Positions 1 to 9,430 are shown, numbered from the stretch's first letter. The stretch is DNA of 64,000 bases from Corynebacterium kalinowskii (GCF_009734385.1 NZ_CP046452.1:806001-870000), one strand, 5' to 3'. Translations and numbers: made by a program. The notes: generated by a model not told the origin, from the sequence alone.

Positions 1-1281
1 GTGGAAGTTCTCCTCACGCTCGCGCAATGGGGTTTCAGTCTCTTCCCACTCGGTGACGGCAACGTTATGGCGCTTCATCAGCTTCTTGTACGCGCTGACT
101 AGGTGCTCGAAGAGTGCAGCCTCTTCCTCGTGCTTTACGTCCGCCACAGATGCCGATTCGGTTTCCGATGGGGCAAGTGGCGGGTTCACAATCAGATTCT
201 CTAGGCCCTCGAGTAGATCGAAGTAGCGCTTAGAGTTCAACACCTTCAGGATCGTCCGGTGCGCGCGCTCGTACTTACGCTGCATGTCGTGGGCGAGGTG
301 CTCGCCAGAAGCATCATCGATGATGTTGTCATCATCAAGCCCAATCAGCATCTGGAACCGCTCCGCCACCACTTCGGCGTCGCGGGCAATACCCAAGGTT
401 GCGGCGAGCAGCTTAAGCTCTTCCTCCAGGTTGAGGTACTCCTCGCCCGTGAGGATGCCCTCAAACGTCTGCATGAGGCTGCGCAGCTCGCGGGTGGCCA
501 CACGCATCTGGTGCACGGAGTCCCACTCATCGCGGCGGACTTGGGGATCAACCTCCAGGAGGCGGTCGCGGTTCACCCGCAAGGCATTAACGACGGCAAA
601 TGCTGCCGTCTCCTCATCCAGCTCCGCCATCGCAGGTGGCAGGGGTGCGTAGTTGATCGAGTTGCCCAGGGCAGCGACCAGCTTGGATGGGCTCGCGGAT
701 GGGACGGCACCGACGGCCTCAAAGACCGCGCGAGCGGATTCGAGCAGCTCAGGGGCTTGCTCAAACTCCTGTCCAGCCGGGGTGAGTTCCAACTCCCATT
801 CGCGCCACTCCTGCTTGATACCGGCAGGCAGCAAAGACCAAGAAGTGACGTGGTCGTCGCAGAACTCGGCGTAAATGGTGCCTTGGTCGTCGGCAAGCGC
901 GTGCTCGTGGCGCTCGTTGTCTACCTGGGCGATGACCTGGAGTGGCAGGTCGCGGATGATGGCGCGTACCGGATCGAGGATTTCTTGCGGTGCGTCGTCG
1001 GAAAGCGGGGCGCCGATTTCGATGCGGCCCTTGTCGGACGGCAGCTTGATGTGCCATCCTTCGTCCTTGCCACCAGTGCGGCGGCGCAGGGTGATCTTGG
1101 CGCGGGTCAGGCGCAGGTCGGCGGTGTCGTAGTAGCGGGCCGACAGCGAGTGCACCACGGTGGATGCGACGGTGTCGATGCCAACGATGGAGCTAAGTTC
1201 CGGCACTTCAGTGGTCGGAGAGGTGGCGAACTTGAGTTCGACCTCCAGTGCTCGGGTTAGCGGGGTAGTGGACTTACTCAT
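1..1281 (-). CDS. CYTH and CHAD domain protein, C-terminus cut by window edge
   Basis: The frame is open from an ATG at 1281 to the window edge (427 codons), so the C-terminus is missing. The N-terminus carries the CYTH signature EVELK near residue 13, followed by alternating charged strands typical of the triphosphate tunnel fold (roughly residues 10-200). From about residue 225 comes a CHAD domain with conserved histidines and arginines (VHQMRVATRELR, then RDAEVVAERF). CYTH proteins bind or hydrolyse triphosphates or polyphosphate, and CHAD domains are helical and associated with polyphosphate. The exact substrate is not known here. A good ribosome site (AAAGGTAGG) precedes the ATG. The gene diverges from glnA2; many actinobacteria keep these genes together. 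Confidence 0.85.
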   Translation of the reverse strand, partial: MSKSTTPLTRALEVELKFATSPTTEVPELSSIVGIDTVASTVVHSLSARYYDTADLRLTRAKITLRRRTGGKDEGWHIKLPSDKGRIEIGAPLSDDAPQEILDPVRAIIRDLPLQVIAQVDNERHEHALADDQGTIYAEFCDDHVTSWSLLPAGIKQEWREWELELTPAGQEFEQAPELLESARAVFEAVGAVPSASPSKLVAALGNSINYAPLPPAMAELDEETAAFAVVNALRVNRDRLLEVDPQVRRDEWDSVHQMRVATRELRSLMQTFEGILTGEEYLNLEEELKLLAATLGIARDAEVVAERFQMLIGLDDDNIIDDASGEHLAHDMQRKYERAHRTILKVLNSKRYFDLLEGLENLIVNPPLAPSETESASVADVKHEEEAALFEHLVSAYKKLMKRHNVAVTEWEETETPLREREENFH

Positions 1282-1406
1282 TATTACCTACCTTTCACGG
1301 CGCGAACTTCAGAAAAAACGCGCAGGTTATGTCACCAACCAGAGTATCGGACAACCCGGACAGGTGGTAATACCCAATGCCCCTGCGGTAGGGGCCGGAA
1401 GAAAAG

Positions 1407-1412
1407 TACTGT
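1407..1412 (+). promoter_or_regulatory. Putative -10 box of glnA2, leaderless start
   Basis: TACTGT ends 7 bases before the glnA2 ATG at 1420, and there is no well-spaced Shine-Dalgarno sequence. This predicts a transcript starting at or next to the ATG. Confidence 0.45.
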
Positions 1413-1419
1413 TGTACAT

Positions 1420-2760
1420 ATGAATAGCCAACAGGAATTCGTGCTCCGGGCACTGGAAGAGCGCGACATCAGGTACATCCGACTGTGGTTCACAGATATT
1501 CTCGGATACCTCAAATCGGTGGCCGTGGTTCCGGCCGAGATCGAGTCAGCGTTTGAAGAGGGGATTGGCTTCGATGGATCCGCCATCGAGGGGTTCTCGC
1601 GCGTCTCGGAAGCCGACACTGTGGCTCGCCCTGACCCCTCCACTTTCCAGGTGCTGCCGTTCGAGCACGATGACTCGGAGCCGCATTCGGCCCGCATGTT
1701 CTGCGATATCACTATGCCGGGTGGCGAGCCGAGCTGGGCAGATCCCCGTCAGGTGCTGCGCCGCCAGCTGGATGCTGCGGCCAAAGAGGGCTTCACCTGC
1801 AACATTCACCCAGAAATTGAGTTCTACCTGACCAAAAACTTGCCTACCGATGGCTCGGCCCCACAGCCGACAGATGTGGGCGGTTACTTCGACCAAGCCA
1901 TGCACGACGAGGCACCGCACTTCCGCCGCGATGCCATCGCAGCGCTGGAAGCCATGGGCATTTCTGTGGAGTTCTCCCACCATGAAATCGGCCCGGGCCA
2001 GCAGGAAATCGATCTGCGTTACGCGGATGCACTGACCATGTCAGATCACATCATGACCTTCCGCTACCTGATCAAGGAAGTTGCTCGGCGCAACGGGGTG
2101 TACGCCACGTTCATGCCGAAGCCGTACCAGGAGCATGCGGGTTCGGCGATGCACTCGCACATGTCCCTCTGGGAAGGCGATTCGAATGCCTTCCACGATC
2201 CAGATGACGAATACAACCTGTCTCGCACGGCAAAGCAGTTTATTGCCGGCATCCTGCATCATGCGCCCGAGATCTCGGCGGTGACCAACCAGTTTGTGAA
2301 TTCTTACAAGCGGTTGCAGTTTGGCAACGAGGCCCCGACTGCCGCCACGTGGGGGCTGTCTAATCGCTCCGCAATGGTGCGCGTTCCTACCTATAGTCCG
2401 GGCAAGATTCGGTCCCGTCGCATCGAGATCCGCAGCCTGGATTCTTCGGCGAATCCGTACCTCGCCTACTCGGTTCTCCTCGCGGCTGGTCTGAAGGGAA
2501 TTAAGGAAGGCTACGATCTTCCCGATCCAGCAGAAGATGATATTTCGCTCCTCACCCGCCGCGAACGCTTGGCCATGGGATACGTGGATCTGCCACAGAG
2601 CCTGGATCAAGCTTTGGCGCTGATGGAGAAGTCTGAGTTGGTGGCGGACGCGCTCGGCGAGCACGTCTTTGAGGTATTCCTGCGCAATAAGTGGCGTGAG
2701 TGCCGTGACTATCAGGCGCAGGTCACCCCGTGGGAGCTGCGCACCGATCTCGGCTATTAA
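1420..2760 (+). CDS. glnA2: Glutamine synthetase GlnA2
   Basis: This is a type I glutamine synthetase family protein of 446 residues, shorter than GlnA (477 residues, at 12564-13997). It has the family's beta-grasp N-terminal domain and C-terminal catalytic domain. Visible motifs are the metal and substrate region HHEIGPGQQEID, the ATP-binding KPYQEHAGSAMHSH and the arginine-rich RSRRIEIRSLD. The canonical adenylylation motif NLYxLPPE is absent; the equivalent region reads EGYDLPDPAEDD, so control by GlnE is doubtful. In actinobacteria GlnA2 is generally dispensable, and some homologues act on other amines, so its substrate should not be assumed. The gene is followed 11 bases later by glnE and probably shares a transcript with it. 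Confidence 0.93.
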   Translation: MNSQQEFVLRALEERDIRYIRLWFTDILGYLKSVAVVPAEIESAFEEGIGFDGSAIEGFSRVSEADTVARPDPSTFQVLPFEHDDSEPHSARMFCDITMPGGEPSWADPRQVLRRQLDAAAKEGFTCNIHPEIEFYLTKNLPTDGSAPQPTDVGGYFDQAMHDEAPHFRRDAIAALEAMGISVEFSHHEIGPGQQEIDLRYADALTMSDHIMTFRYLIKEVARRNGVYATFMPKPYQEHAGSAMHSHMSLWEGDSNAFHDPDDEYNLSRTAKQFIAGILHHAPEISAVTNQFVNSYKRLQFGNEAPTAATWGLSNRSAMVRVPTYSPGKIRSRRIEIRSLDSSANPYLAYSVLLAAGLKGIKEGYDLPDPAEDDISLLTRRERLAMGYVDLPQSLDQALALMEKSELVADALGEHVFEVFLRNKWRECRDYQAQVTPWELRTDLGY

Positions 2761-2771
2761 AGGAGACCACC

Positions 2772-5700
2772 TTGTCCAGCCCCCGTTCCTCCCGATCCAG
2801 CCTCCCGACCCCAGGCGCGCTCAGTTTGCACGCCGCCACCGCCGAAGCTGACCTCGAACTGCTCGGCTGGTACAACGCCGACTCACTCGACGTGCTGTGG
2901 GCGCTGTCTGGTGCAGGCGATGGCGACCTCGCACTCAACAACCTGGTGCGCCTGCAAGCTGCGCTTCGGGAGGCCGGTCAATGGCAGCTTTTCGACGCCA
3001 CAGTCCGCTCCGACTTGGCCTTCCGCGTCCGCTTGTTTGCACTACTGGGTGCTTCCTCGACGCTGGGGGACCATCTGGTGGCCAACCCGGAGACGTGGGA
3101 ACTGCTGACGTTGCCACTGCCAACCTCAGCTGAACTGCTGCAGGCGATGCTTGGCTGTGTGTCGGCAAAGCCCGCAGGGCTGGCGGGCGATACCGCGACG
3201 CCGGATCTGAGCACGCCCGGTACGTATGTCGCCGCGGAGTCGGGGCTGGACGTGGAACGCCAGATGCAGGTGGAATATCGGAGCCTGATCATGCGAATCG
3301 CCGCGCATGATGTGGCTGGTACGTATCCGGGCAATTCGCGGCGTCCTGGCCAGCCAGAGGTGCCGTTTACCGTCGTCGTTGAGCTGCTGGCCGGCCTGGC
3401 TGATGCCGCGCTCACCGCTGCCCTGGCAGTGGCGGTTCGGACTGTCTACGGCGATGATGCTCCGGCTCAACTAGCGGTAATGGCCATGGGCAAGTGCGGT
3501 GCGCGCGAACTGAATTACATCTCTGACGTGGACGTCATTTTCATTGCCGAGCCTGCAGATACCAAGGCGACCAAGGTTGCGGCCGAACTGATGCGCATTG
3601 GTTCCAAAGCCTTCTTCGAGGTTGACGCGGCCCTACGACCGGAGGGTAAGGCGGGTGCACTCGTGCGCACCCTGGAATCCCATGTCACCTATTACAAGCG
3701 CTGGGCACACACCTGGGAGTTCCAGGCCTTGCTTAAGGCGCGCCCGATGACGGGTTACCTCCCGCTGGGGCAGCAGTACATCGAGGCGCTGGATCCCATG
3801 GTGTGGGTCGCCTCCGAACGGGATAGCTTCGTGAGCGATGTCCAGGCGATGCGACGCCGGGTGATCGAAAATGTTCCATCTGACCTGCGGGAACGTGAGC
3901 TTAAGCTGGGCATCGGTGGTTTGCGCGATGTCGAGTTCGCCGTCCAACTGCTCCAGTTGGTGCATGGCCGCAGTGATGAAACGCTGCGGGCGAAATCCAC
4001 CATCCGTGCGCTGGACGCACTTGTCGCCGCTGGATATGTGGGTAGAGAAGACGGCCGGATCCTGATCGAAGACTACGAGTACCTCCGCCTCCTAGAACAC
4101 CGGCTCCAACTGCAAAAGCTGCGACGCACCCACACCATGCCACCGGAGGAGGACTCGCAAAGCCTGCGTTGGCTGGCCCGGACCACCGGCACGGTGAGCA
4201 CCGGTGCGCAGCGCAGTAGCGAAATCCTCACGGAGGAATTCCGCAAGGTCCGCATGGACATTTCGGGTCTGCACTCCAAGCTGTTCTACCGCCCGCTCCT
4301 CGAGTCCGTGGCTGCACTGTCCGTGGACACGTTGCGACTGTCCCCGGAGGCCGCAAAACGCCAGCTGGCCGCCCTGAACTACCAGTTCCCGGACCGCGCC
4401 TACGAGCACCTCACGGCCCTGGCATCGGGCAAGTCCCGCAAGGCGAAGATCCAGGCCATGCTGCTACCGACCCTCATGGGCTGGCTCGCCGAAACTCCAG
4501 ATCCAGACGCGGGTTTGCTTGGCTACCGCAAGCTTTCCGACGCCGCGCTGGATCGCCAGTGGTTCCTGCGTATGCTGCGCGATGAAGGCATCGTGGGCCA
4601 GCGACTCATGCACGTCCTGGGCACCTCACCGTATATCTCGGATTTGATCCTTGCCACACCTGATGCAGTGCAGTTGCTGCGCGATGGCGCGAACGGGCCG
4701 ATGCTGCTGCAGACAGATCCGGACACTGTCTCTACCTCGCTGGTCGCCGCCGCATCCAGGCATCCAGACCCAGACAAGGCCGTAAAGGTTGCTCGCAGCC
4801 TGCGACGCGTGGAGCTCACCCGCATCGCAGTATCCGATCTCCTGGGACTAATGGATGTGAAAGAAGTATGCGTGAGCCTGTCTCGCGTGTGGGACGCGGT
4901 GCTCGACGCTGCCTTCAATGCAGAGATTGCTGCCTCGACTCCGGAAGGTGAGGAAGCTCCGGCGCGTATCGCGGTGATCGGCATGGGGCGTCTCGGCGGA
5001 CAGGAGCTGGGCTTCGGCTCCGATGCTGACGTGATGTTTGTATGCCAGCCACACGCCGGCACCGAGGAGAACGAGGCCGTGAAATGGGCAATCGGCGTGT
5101 GCGATCGCGTGCGCTCCCGATTGGCTAAGCCATCACAAGACCCTGAGCTCGAAGTTGATTTGGGGCTGCGGCCAGAGGGGCGTTCGGGTGCGGTGGTGCG
5201 CACCATGGAATCCTACGAGCAGTACTACGAGCGTTGGGGGGAAACCTGGGAGGTGCAGGCTTTGCTGCGCGCCGAATATATCGCTGGTGATGAGCAACTC
5301 GGCAAGGCTTTCATCGCCATGATCGAGCGATTCCGCTACCCAGCGCAGGGTGCGTCGGCCAAGACGGTGCAGGAGGTGCGCCGAATGAAGGCCCGCGTCG
5401 ATAATGAGCGCCTGCCGCGTGGCGCAGACCGCAACATGCACACCAAGCTGGGGCGCGGTGGCCTCACCGACATCGAATGGACCGTGCAGCTGCTCACCAT
5501 GATGCACTCCCACGAGGTGCCGGAGCTACGCACGGCGTCCACGTTGGAGGCGTTGGATGTAATCGAGAGCCACGAGCTTATCGACGCATGGAAAGTCGAT
5601 ACCCTTCGCACAGCGTGGCTGACTGCGACCAAAGTGCGCAACGCCCTCGTGCTCATTCGCGGCCGCCGCACCGACGAGATACCGCCCTCCGGCCCGCATT

Positions 5701-5846
5701 TGGCCGCCGTGGCGGGTGCAGCCGGGTGGGGGCGTTGGCAATCGCAGGAGTTCCTCGATTACTACCTGAAGGTCACGCGCCGGGCACGTGCCGTGGTGGA
5801 CGAGGTCTTCTGGGGAGAACCGGCGCTCGACTCGCACCTGGATTAG
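2772..5846 (+). CDS. glnE: Bifunctional glutamine synthetase adenylyltransferase/deadenylase
   Basis: GlnE attaches AMP to, and removes it from, the active-site-proximal tyrosine of GlnA according to nitrogen status signalled by PII. The protein (1024 residues) has the expected duplicated architecture: two nucleotidyltransferase domains, each with a G-[GS]/SDxD core. These are MAMGKCGARELNYISDVDV in the N-terminal deadenylase half and IGMGRLGGQELGFGSDADV in the C-terminal adenylylase half, each followed by a GGLRDVEF or GGLTDIEW helical signature. The TTG at 2772 is chosen as start because AAAGGAG lies just upstream. The frame is also open further upstream into the end of glnA2. The likely target is GlnA at 12564-13997, which carries the adenylylation motif. 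Confidence 0.95.
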   Translation: MSSPRSSRSSLPTPGALSLHAATAEADLELLGWYNADSLDVLWALSGAGDGDLALNNLVRLQAALREAGQWQLFDATVRSDLAFRVRLFALLGASSTLGDHLVANPETWELLTLPLPTSAELLQAMLGCVSAKPAGLAGDTATPDLSTPGTYVAAESGLDVERQMQVEYRSLIMRIAAHDVAGTYPGNSRRPGQPEVPFTVVVELLAGLADAALTAALAVAVRTVYGDDAPAQLAVMAMGKCGARELNYISDVDVIFIAEPADTKATKVAAELMRIGSKAFFEVDAALRPEGKAGALVRTLESHVTYYKRWAHTWEFQALLKARPMTGYLPLGQQYIEALDPMVWVASERDSFVSDVQAMRRRVIENVPSDLRERELKLGIGGLRDVEFAVQLLQLVHGRSDETLRAKSTIRALDALVAAGYVGREDGRILIEDYEYLRLLEHRLQLQKLRRTHTMPPEEDSQSLRWLARTTGTVSTGAQRSSEILTEEFRKVRMDISGLHSKLFYRPLLESVAALSVDTLRLSPEAAKRQLAALNYQFPDRAYEHLTALASGKSRKAKIQAMLLPTLMGWLAETPDPDAGLLGYRKLSDAALDRQWFLRMLRDEGIVGQRLMHVLGTSPYISDLILATPDAVQLLRDGANGPMLLQTDPDTVSTSLVAAASRHPDPDKAVKVARSLRRVELTRIAVSDLLGLMDVKEVCVSLSRVWDAVLDAAFNAEIAASTPEGEEAPARIAVIGMGRLGGQELGFGSDADVMFVCQPHAGTEENEAVKWAIGVCDRVRSRLAKPSQDPELEVDLGLRPEGRSGAVVRTMESYEQYYERWGETWEVQALLRAEYIAGDEQLGKAFIAMIERFRYPAQGASAKTVQEVRRMKARVDNERLPRGADRNMHTKLGRGGLTDIEWTVQLLTMMHSHEVPELRTASTLEALDVIESHELIDAWKVDTLRTAWLTATKVRNALVLIRGRRTDEIPPSGPHLAAVAGAAGWGRWQSQEFLDYYLKVTRRARAVVDEVFWGEPALDSHLD

Positions 5847-5855
5847 GGTGGGGGC

Positions 5856-6149
5856 ATGGGAATTTCTATGTCTTTGGACCTGAGCTCAGCGACTCTGGCC
5901 GAGCTCGCGGCGCTTGTTGATGCAGCTCAAGCAGCCGGGGTGAGCCCCGATACTGAACTAAAAGTAGCGGGGGATACCTTATCGCTTGAGTTTGGCGATG
6001 TCGTTCGCCCAGAGGTGGTTGATGCAGAGCCGGTGACCCCATCTGGTGCGGATGCAGTACGGGACACCGTGCGCCAGGTATTGAGCGAGGAAGCCGTGCG
6101 TGGGCTTTTTGATACCTTGATTACAAAGAACTCGCAGCGTCGCCCCTAA
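5856..6149 (+). CDS. Conserved hypothetical small acidic protein
   Basis: A 97-residue acidic protein I do not recognise. It starts 9 bases after glnE behind a purine-rich GGTGGGGG, so it is probably the last gene of the glnA2-glnE transcript. No signal peptide or membrane segment is visible. The sequence looks helical at both ends, with a short central stretch of beta character (ELKVAGDTLSLEFGD). An internal ATG at 5868 is a possible alternative start. The codon use resembles that of its neighbours, which supports a real gene. Confidence 0.6.
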   Translation: MGISMSLDLSSATLAELAALVDAAQAAGVSPDTELKVAGDTLSLEFGDVVRPEVVDAEPVTPSGADAVRDTVRQVLSEEAVRGLFDTLITKNSQRRP

Positions 6150-6156
6150 TTTTCCA

Positions 6157-6178
6157 GCTTTGGCAGCAACCCCAAAGC
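6157..6178 (+). terminator. Possible weak terminator after the glnE transcript
   Basis: GCTTTGG and CCAAAGC form a 7-bp stem with an 8-base loop, shortly after the stop at 6149. The T-rich stretch follows only about 10 bases later and is interrupted, so this is a weak call. Confidence 0.35.
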
Positions 6179-6279
6179 CATTAATGGTTTCTTTTGTGCT
6201 CGTTAGCATCACCGTTTGATCGTGCCGCAGTGGAATAAGAGTTGTCCCCAATTTCCACGAGGTACAAGGAGCACGCATC

Positions 6280-6780
6280 ATGCGTAACAAAGCACTCATC
6301 TCATCCGCTGCCATCAGCTTGGCCCTTCTGGGCGGCGGCGTCGCCTACGCCGCAACAGATGATGCCACCCCAGCGCCAACCGCTGTCGCCAAGCAACACG
6401 AAGCCAAAGGACAAAAGGGAATGTCATCCCTGGCAGAAAAGCTGGGCGTAACTGAAGACCAGTTGCGCGATGCGATGAAATCAGCTCACGGCACCAACGG
6501 CGACCGCGAACAGGCACTCGCCGATGCACTGGGCATCGACGTGGCCACCGTGACGACTGCCATGGGGGAGATGCACGCCGATCACCAGGCCGCCATGCGC
6601 AGCAACCTAGAAACCCGCATTGATGACGCTGTGGCCGCGGGCACGTTGACTGAGTCCGACAAGGAATCGGTGCTCAAGGCTTTTGATGCCGGCCTCCTCG
6701 CCCCACAGGATCTGAAGAACAAGGGACTAGGTAAGCATGCTGAGACTAAGGACTCGACCGCAGGTAGGCAGCACGGCTAA
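6280..6780 (+). CDS. Secreted helical repeat protein, function unknown
   Basis: A 166-residue protein with a classical Sec signal peptide (MRNKALISSAAISLALLGG, likely cut after the AYA near residue 24). The mature part contains two similar helical units, LAEKLGVTEDQLRDAM and LADALGIDVATVTTAM, a pattern found in many actinobacterial exported proteins of unknown role. The C-terminal tail is charged and rich in His, Lys and Gly. ACAAGGAG upstream is a good ribosome site. The 3' end overlaps the convergent MFS gene by 35 bases. It could have a periplasmic or surface sensing or buffering role, but nothing in the sequence fixes this. Confidence 0.7.
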   Translation: MRNKALISSAAISLALLGGGVAYAATDDATPAPTAVAKQHEAKGQKGMSSLAEKLGVTEDQLRDAMKSAHGTNGDREQALADALGIDVATVTTAMGEMHADHQAAMRSNLETRIDDAVAAGTLTESDKESVLKAFDAGLLAPQDLKNKGLGKHAETKDSTAGRQHG

Positions 6781-7990
6781 GCACTAAGCCGACGATCGCC
6801 AGACTCCAGACGACGAACACTGCGATCCAGGCGATGCGGAAGTCCGACCAGGTCCAGACGCTGTCTGAGACCTGGTTCAGGATGACGCCTACGCCTTGCG
6901 CAGCGAGCATCGCGGCAAGGAAGCCGCCCATGTTCGCGAGCCCGGTGCCCGTCGTCACCACTTCATGGGGCAGCGTTTCGCGTACCGTGTCGAAACCATA
7001 GTTCGATGCGGGGCCGAGGAAACCGAGGAACCCGGCGATGATGGCCACCGCCAGGAAGCCACGAGGCTCGGCGCTGAAGAAGAACCCGGCCATCAGGACA
7101 AACAAAAACACGGTGAAGCCGAGCGACACCAACTCCCGCTTGCGCCCCGCGTGGGCCGACAGGATGCCGTGCAAGGGCCCGGCCAGCACTGTAGCGATGG
7201 TATTGATCACCAGCACGGAAGCCGCATTGGCCGGGGTAAGACCCATCCCCAACGTCATGGTAGGCATACCCCAGAGCAAGTTGAAGACGATCAGCGGCAT
7301 CAGCATAGCGCCGTGATTGAAAAAACCCATCCAGCAGACGGGGCGGCGAAGGACGTCGATAAGCGGTGTGGTGCGGGCGCGACGCTGCTCGTGCGGGCTG
7401 TCCTTAATCGCGATGTTGGCGGCGATCGCAACCAGCACGCCGACCGCACCGAGGGACAGAAACGCCGCACGCCAGCCGTGTACCCCGAGGATTGCGAGGA
7501 ACGGGACTGCTGACAGGAACTGTCCCAGCTGGCCGAGAGCCGCGCTGAGCTGGGCAAACAGTGGCGTGTGTTTGAGTGGGAACCAGAACGGCAGGATGCG
7601 CATGAGCGAGAGGAACGCGGTGGCATCGCCGGCGCCGATGAGGATGCGCGCGCCGATCGCGACGGGATAAGCACTGGTCAGGCCCAGGATGAGCTGCCCA
7701 ATCGCCATCACCACCGCTCCGGCGAAAAGGAGTCGGCGGGCGCCGAAGCGGTCAATGAGGATGCCCGTCGGAATCTGCACGAGCGCATACACTCCGACCT
7801 GCACGGAAGTGAACACCGCCAGCTGGGAAGCATCGATGCCAAAGTGATGGGTGGCATCGACACCGGCGACACCCATCGACGTGCGTCCAGCGATGGCGAC
7901 GATGTAAACGGCGACAGCGGCTGCCCAGACGATGATTGCTGTCCGGGTGAGGCGCTTGCGTGGATCGTTAAGCAAGGTGACCCGAAACAA
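6746..7990 (-). CDS. MFS transporter
   Basis: A 414-residue membrane protein with about twelve hydrophobic segments and the MFS loop signature after segment 2 (GILIDRFGARRLLFAGA), with a second-half equivalent near HAGRKRELVSLG. The family moves small solutes or drugs across the cytoplasmic membrane by proton coupling; the substrate cannot be told. The start is uncertain. The frame opens with TTG at 7990, which lies inside the end of the upstream sortase-like gene (stop at 7968), implying translational coupling. A further TTG codon lies at about 7975. The tail overlaps the convergent secreted-protein gene at 6746-6780. Confidence 0.8.
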   Translation of the reverse strand: MFRVTLLNDPRKRLTRTAIIVWAAAVAVYIVAIAGRTSMGVAGVDATHHFGIDASQLAVFTSVQVGVYALVQIPTGILIDRFGARRLLFAGAVVMAIGQLILGLTSAYPVAIGARILIGAGDATAFLSLMRILPFWFPLKHTPLFAQLSAALGQLGQFLSAVPFLAILGVHGWRAAFLSLGAVGVLVAIAANIAIKDSPHEQRRARTTPLIDVLRRPVCWMGFFNHGAMLMPLIVFNLLWGMPTMTLGMGLTPANAASVLVINTIATVLAGPLHGILSAHAGRKRELVSLGFTVFLFVLMAGFFFSAEPRGFLAVAIIAGFLGFLGPASNYGFDTVRETLPHEVVTTGTGLANMGGFLAAMLAAQGVGVILNQVSDSVWTWSDFRIAWIAVFVVWSLAIVGLVLSRAAYLRSSP

Positions 7991-8660
7991 TCACGTTGTA
8001 GCCTAGATCTTGAGTTCCAGACACCGAGCAGGCGATCAGAATGATCCGGCCTTTGTCATTTTCGTTCATCAGCTCGGCATCCTCGATGGCGTCGTACTTG
8101 TCCACCAGCCATGCGTTGTCCACGATCCACACCCGCTCGTTACCAGCGGCGTCTTTCATCGTGATTCGTGACCCATTGAGCACGTCCGAGGCGTAGCGAC
8201 CCACCGTGCCGCCTGACGCCGCGGGCACCTGCTGCGGTGGCTCATTGAGATTGACCGCCGCCGTGACGACCTCCGAGATCGAGTTGAACACTAGTTTCTG
8301 TTGGCCCCACGCGTGGCCCAACACATACATCGTGCCTTGCTCAACGGTGCTCGGGTTTTGACCCCAACCCTCGACCCACCGCACCATCGACTCCTGTGGT
8401 CCCGCGGGATTCAGCGGCAGCTCGTAGGGCATCGACGCGAACTGCGCCCCCACGACCGGTGCTGGCCCGTCCATCTCAAAGCCGCCGACGGTGGCTGGGG
8501 GCGGGCTTTGATTTTCCATCTTGGTCGGGGTGGGGGTTGCGGTGGTAGAAGTGCTTATCGACGTCTCCGGCGCCGGGGCGCTCACATCGTCCTGTTCCTT
8601 CTTTCCACATGCTGCAAGGAGCAGGGCAGGGATCAATAGGATGGCAGTGACACGTCTCAT
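7968..8660 (-). CDS. Lipoprotein with sortase-like domain lacking the catalytic arginine
   Basis: A 230-residue protein with a lipoprotein signal (MRRVTAILLIPALLLAACGK, lipobox LAAC). A Ser/Thr/Pro-rich linker follows, then a domain resembling class E/F sortases. The predicted catalytic histidine is in YVLGHAWG and the cysteine in ILIACS near the C-terminus. Sortases also need an arginine a few residues after the cysteine, usually in RxVV. Here the equivalent stretch, LGYNVIVSGHLA, has no arginine, so transpeptidase activity is doubtful. It could be a binding protein or an altered hydrolase. The gene overlaps the start of the MFS gene and probably forms an operon with it. Confidence 0.7.
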   Translation of the reverse strand: MRRVTAILLIPALLLAACGKKEQDDVSAPAPETSISTSTTATPTPTKMENQSPPPATVGGFEMDGPAPVVGAQFASMPYELPLNPAGPQESMVRWVEGWGQNPSTVEQGTMYVLGHAWGQQKLVFNSISEVVTAAVNLNEPPQQVPAASGGTVGRYASDVLNGSRITMKDAAGNERVWIVDNAWLVDKYDAIEDAELMNENDKGRIILIACSVSGTQDLGYNVIVSGHLA

Positions 8661-8666
8661 AGCCCT

Positions 8667-9413
8667 TTAGGTTACCGAATACTCCCAACCTTTGTGCCCG
8701 AAGCTCAGCTGTTCTCCCGGAGCTTCTCCTTGGAAGAAAAGGCGACTGCCGTGAAGCCGCGGAAGCAACTCTAGGGCGGTCTTTACCTCGAAGTTGTCGG
8801 GATCCTCCAGATAGCCTTCGGGTTCTTCGTTGGTGAACGCCGCAAACCGGTGATAAGACAGTGCCTTGATCCTGCGCAGCGGGGCACTATCAGCCTGCTT
8901 GGACGTGAAGACCTTTATTTTGGCGAGCTGGTCATCGGTGACGTCGGGAAATGCATTTTTCCTGAAGAGGTCATGGAAAGCGTCGGGGGCGCGGCTCTTG
9001 ATTATGGAGATAGCGCTGAGGGTTTCCCGAGCCACCACGTTGGCTTCCACTTCGGTGAGGGGGAAAACCTCTGCCCAGTCCCCGTCACCGACTACCAAGC
9101 CCTGAATCTTGGTGTCCAGCAAAAGGGGCTGGTCATTGAGCCACACGCGGCCAGGAAGCCATGGACCGTCTGCTCGGTTAAGTACGGTGCGCAGCAGAGC
9201 GACCAGCGCGCCAAGATCCGCTTCGAATCCGGTGATGGAGAAATCTTGGGGTTGATCAACGGTGCAGACAGTAACCAACTGAGTTCCGCTGGCATCACGG
9301 TGGCGAAACGCCCACACTTCAGCGGACATTCCGGGGTCGTGAATCTCAACTCGTTGCAAGCCATAGCGGTACTCGAGCTGTCGCAACTTCGCTTCCGTCA
9401 TGATCTCCAGCAT
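8667..9413 (-). CDS. Conserved hypothetical cytoplasmic protein
   Basis: A 248-residue soluble protein that I do not recognise. It has no signal peptide or membrane segment, a mixed alpha/beta composition, and a conserved-looking end (GEQLSFGHKGWEYSV). The frame starts at 9413; an ATG at 9398 (MTEAKLRQLEYRYG) is a plausible alternative start. It lies 6 bases upstream of the sortase-like lipoprotein gene, so both are probably co-transcribed with the MFS gene. It diverges from the lipoprotein gene at 9444. Confidence 0.6.
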   Translation of the reverse strand: MLEIMTEAKLRQLEYRYGLQRVEIHDPGMSAEVWAFRHRDASGTQLVTVCTVDQPQDFSITGFEADLGALVALLRTVLNRADGPWLPGRVWLNDQPLLLDTKIQGLVVGDGDWAEVFPLTEVEANVVARETLSAISIIKSRAPDAFHDLFRKNAFPDVTDDQLAKIKVFTSKQADSAPLRRIKALSYHRFAAFTNEEPEGYLEDPDNFEVKTALELLPRLHGSRLFFQGEAPGEQLSFGHKGWEYSVT

Positions 9414-9430
9414 GCCACAGCGCAGTCCTT

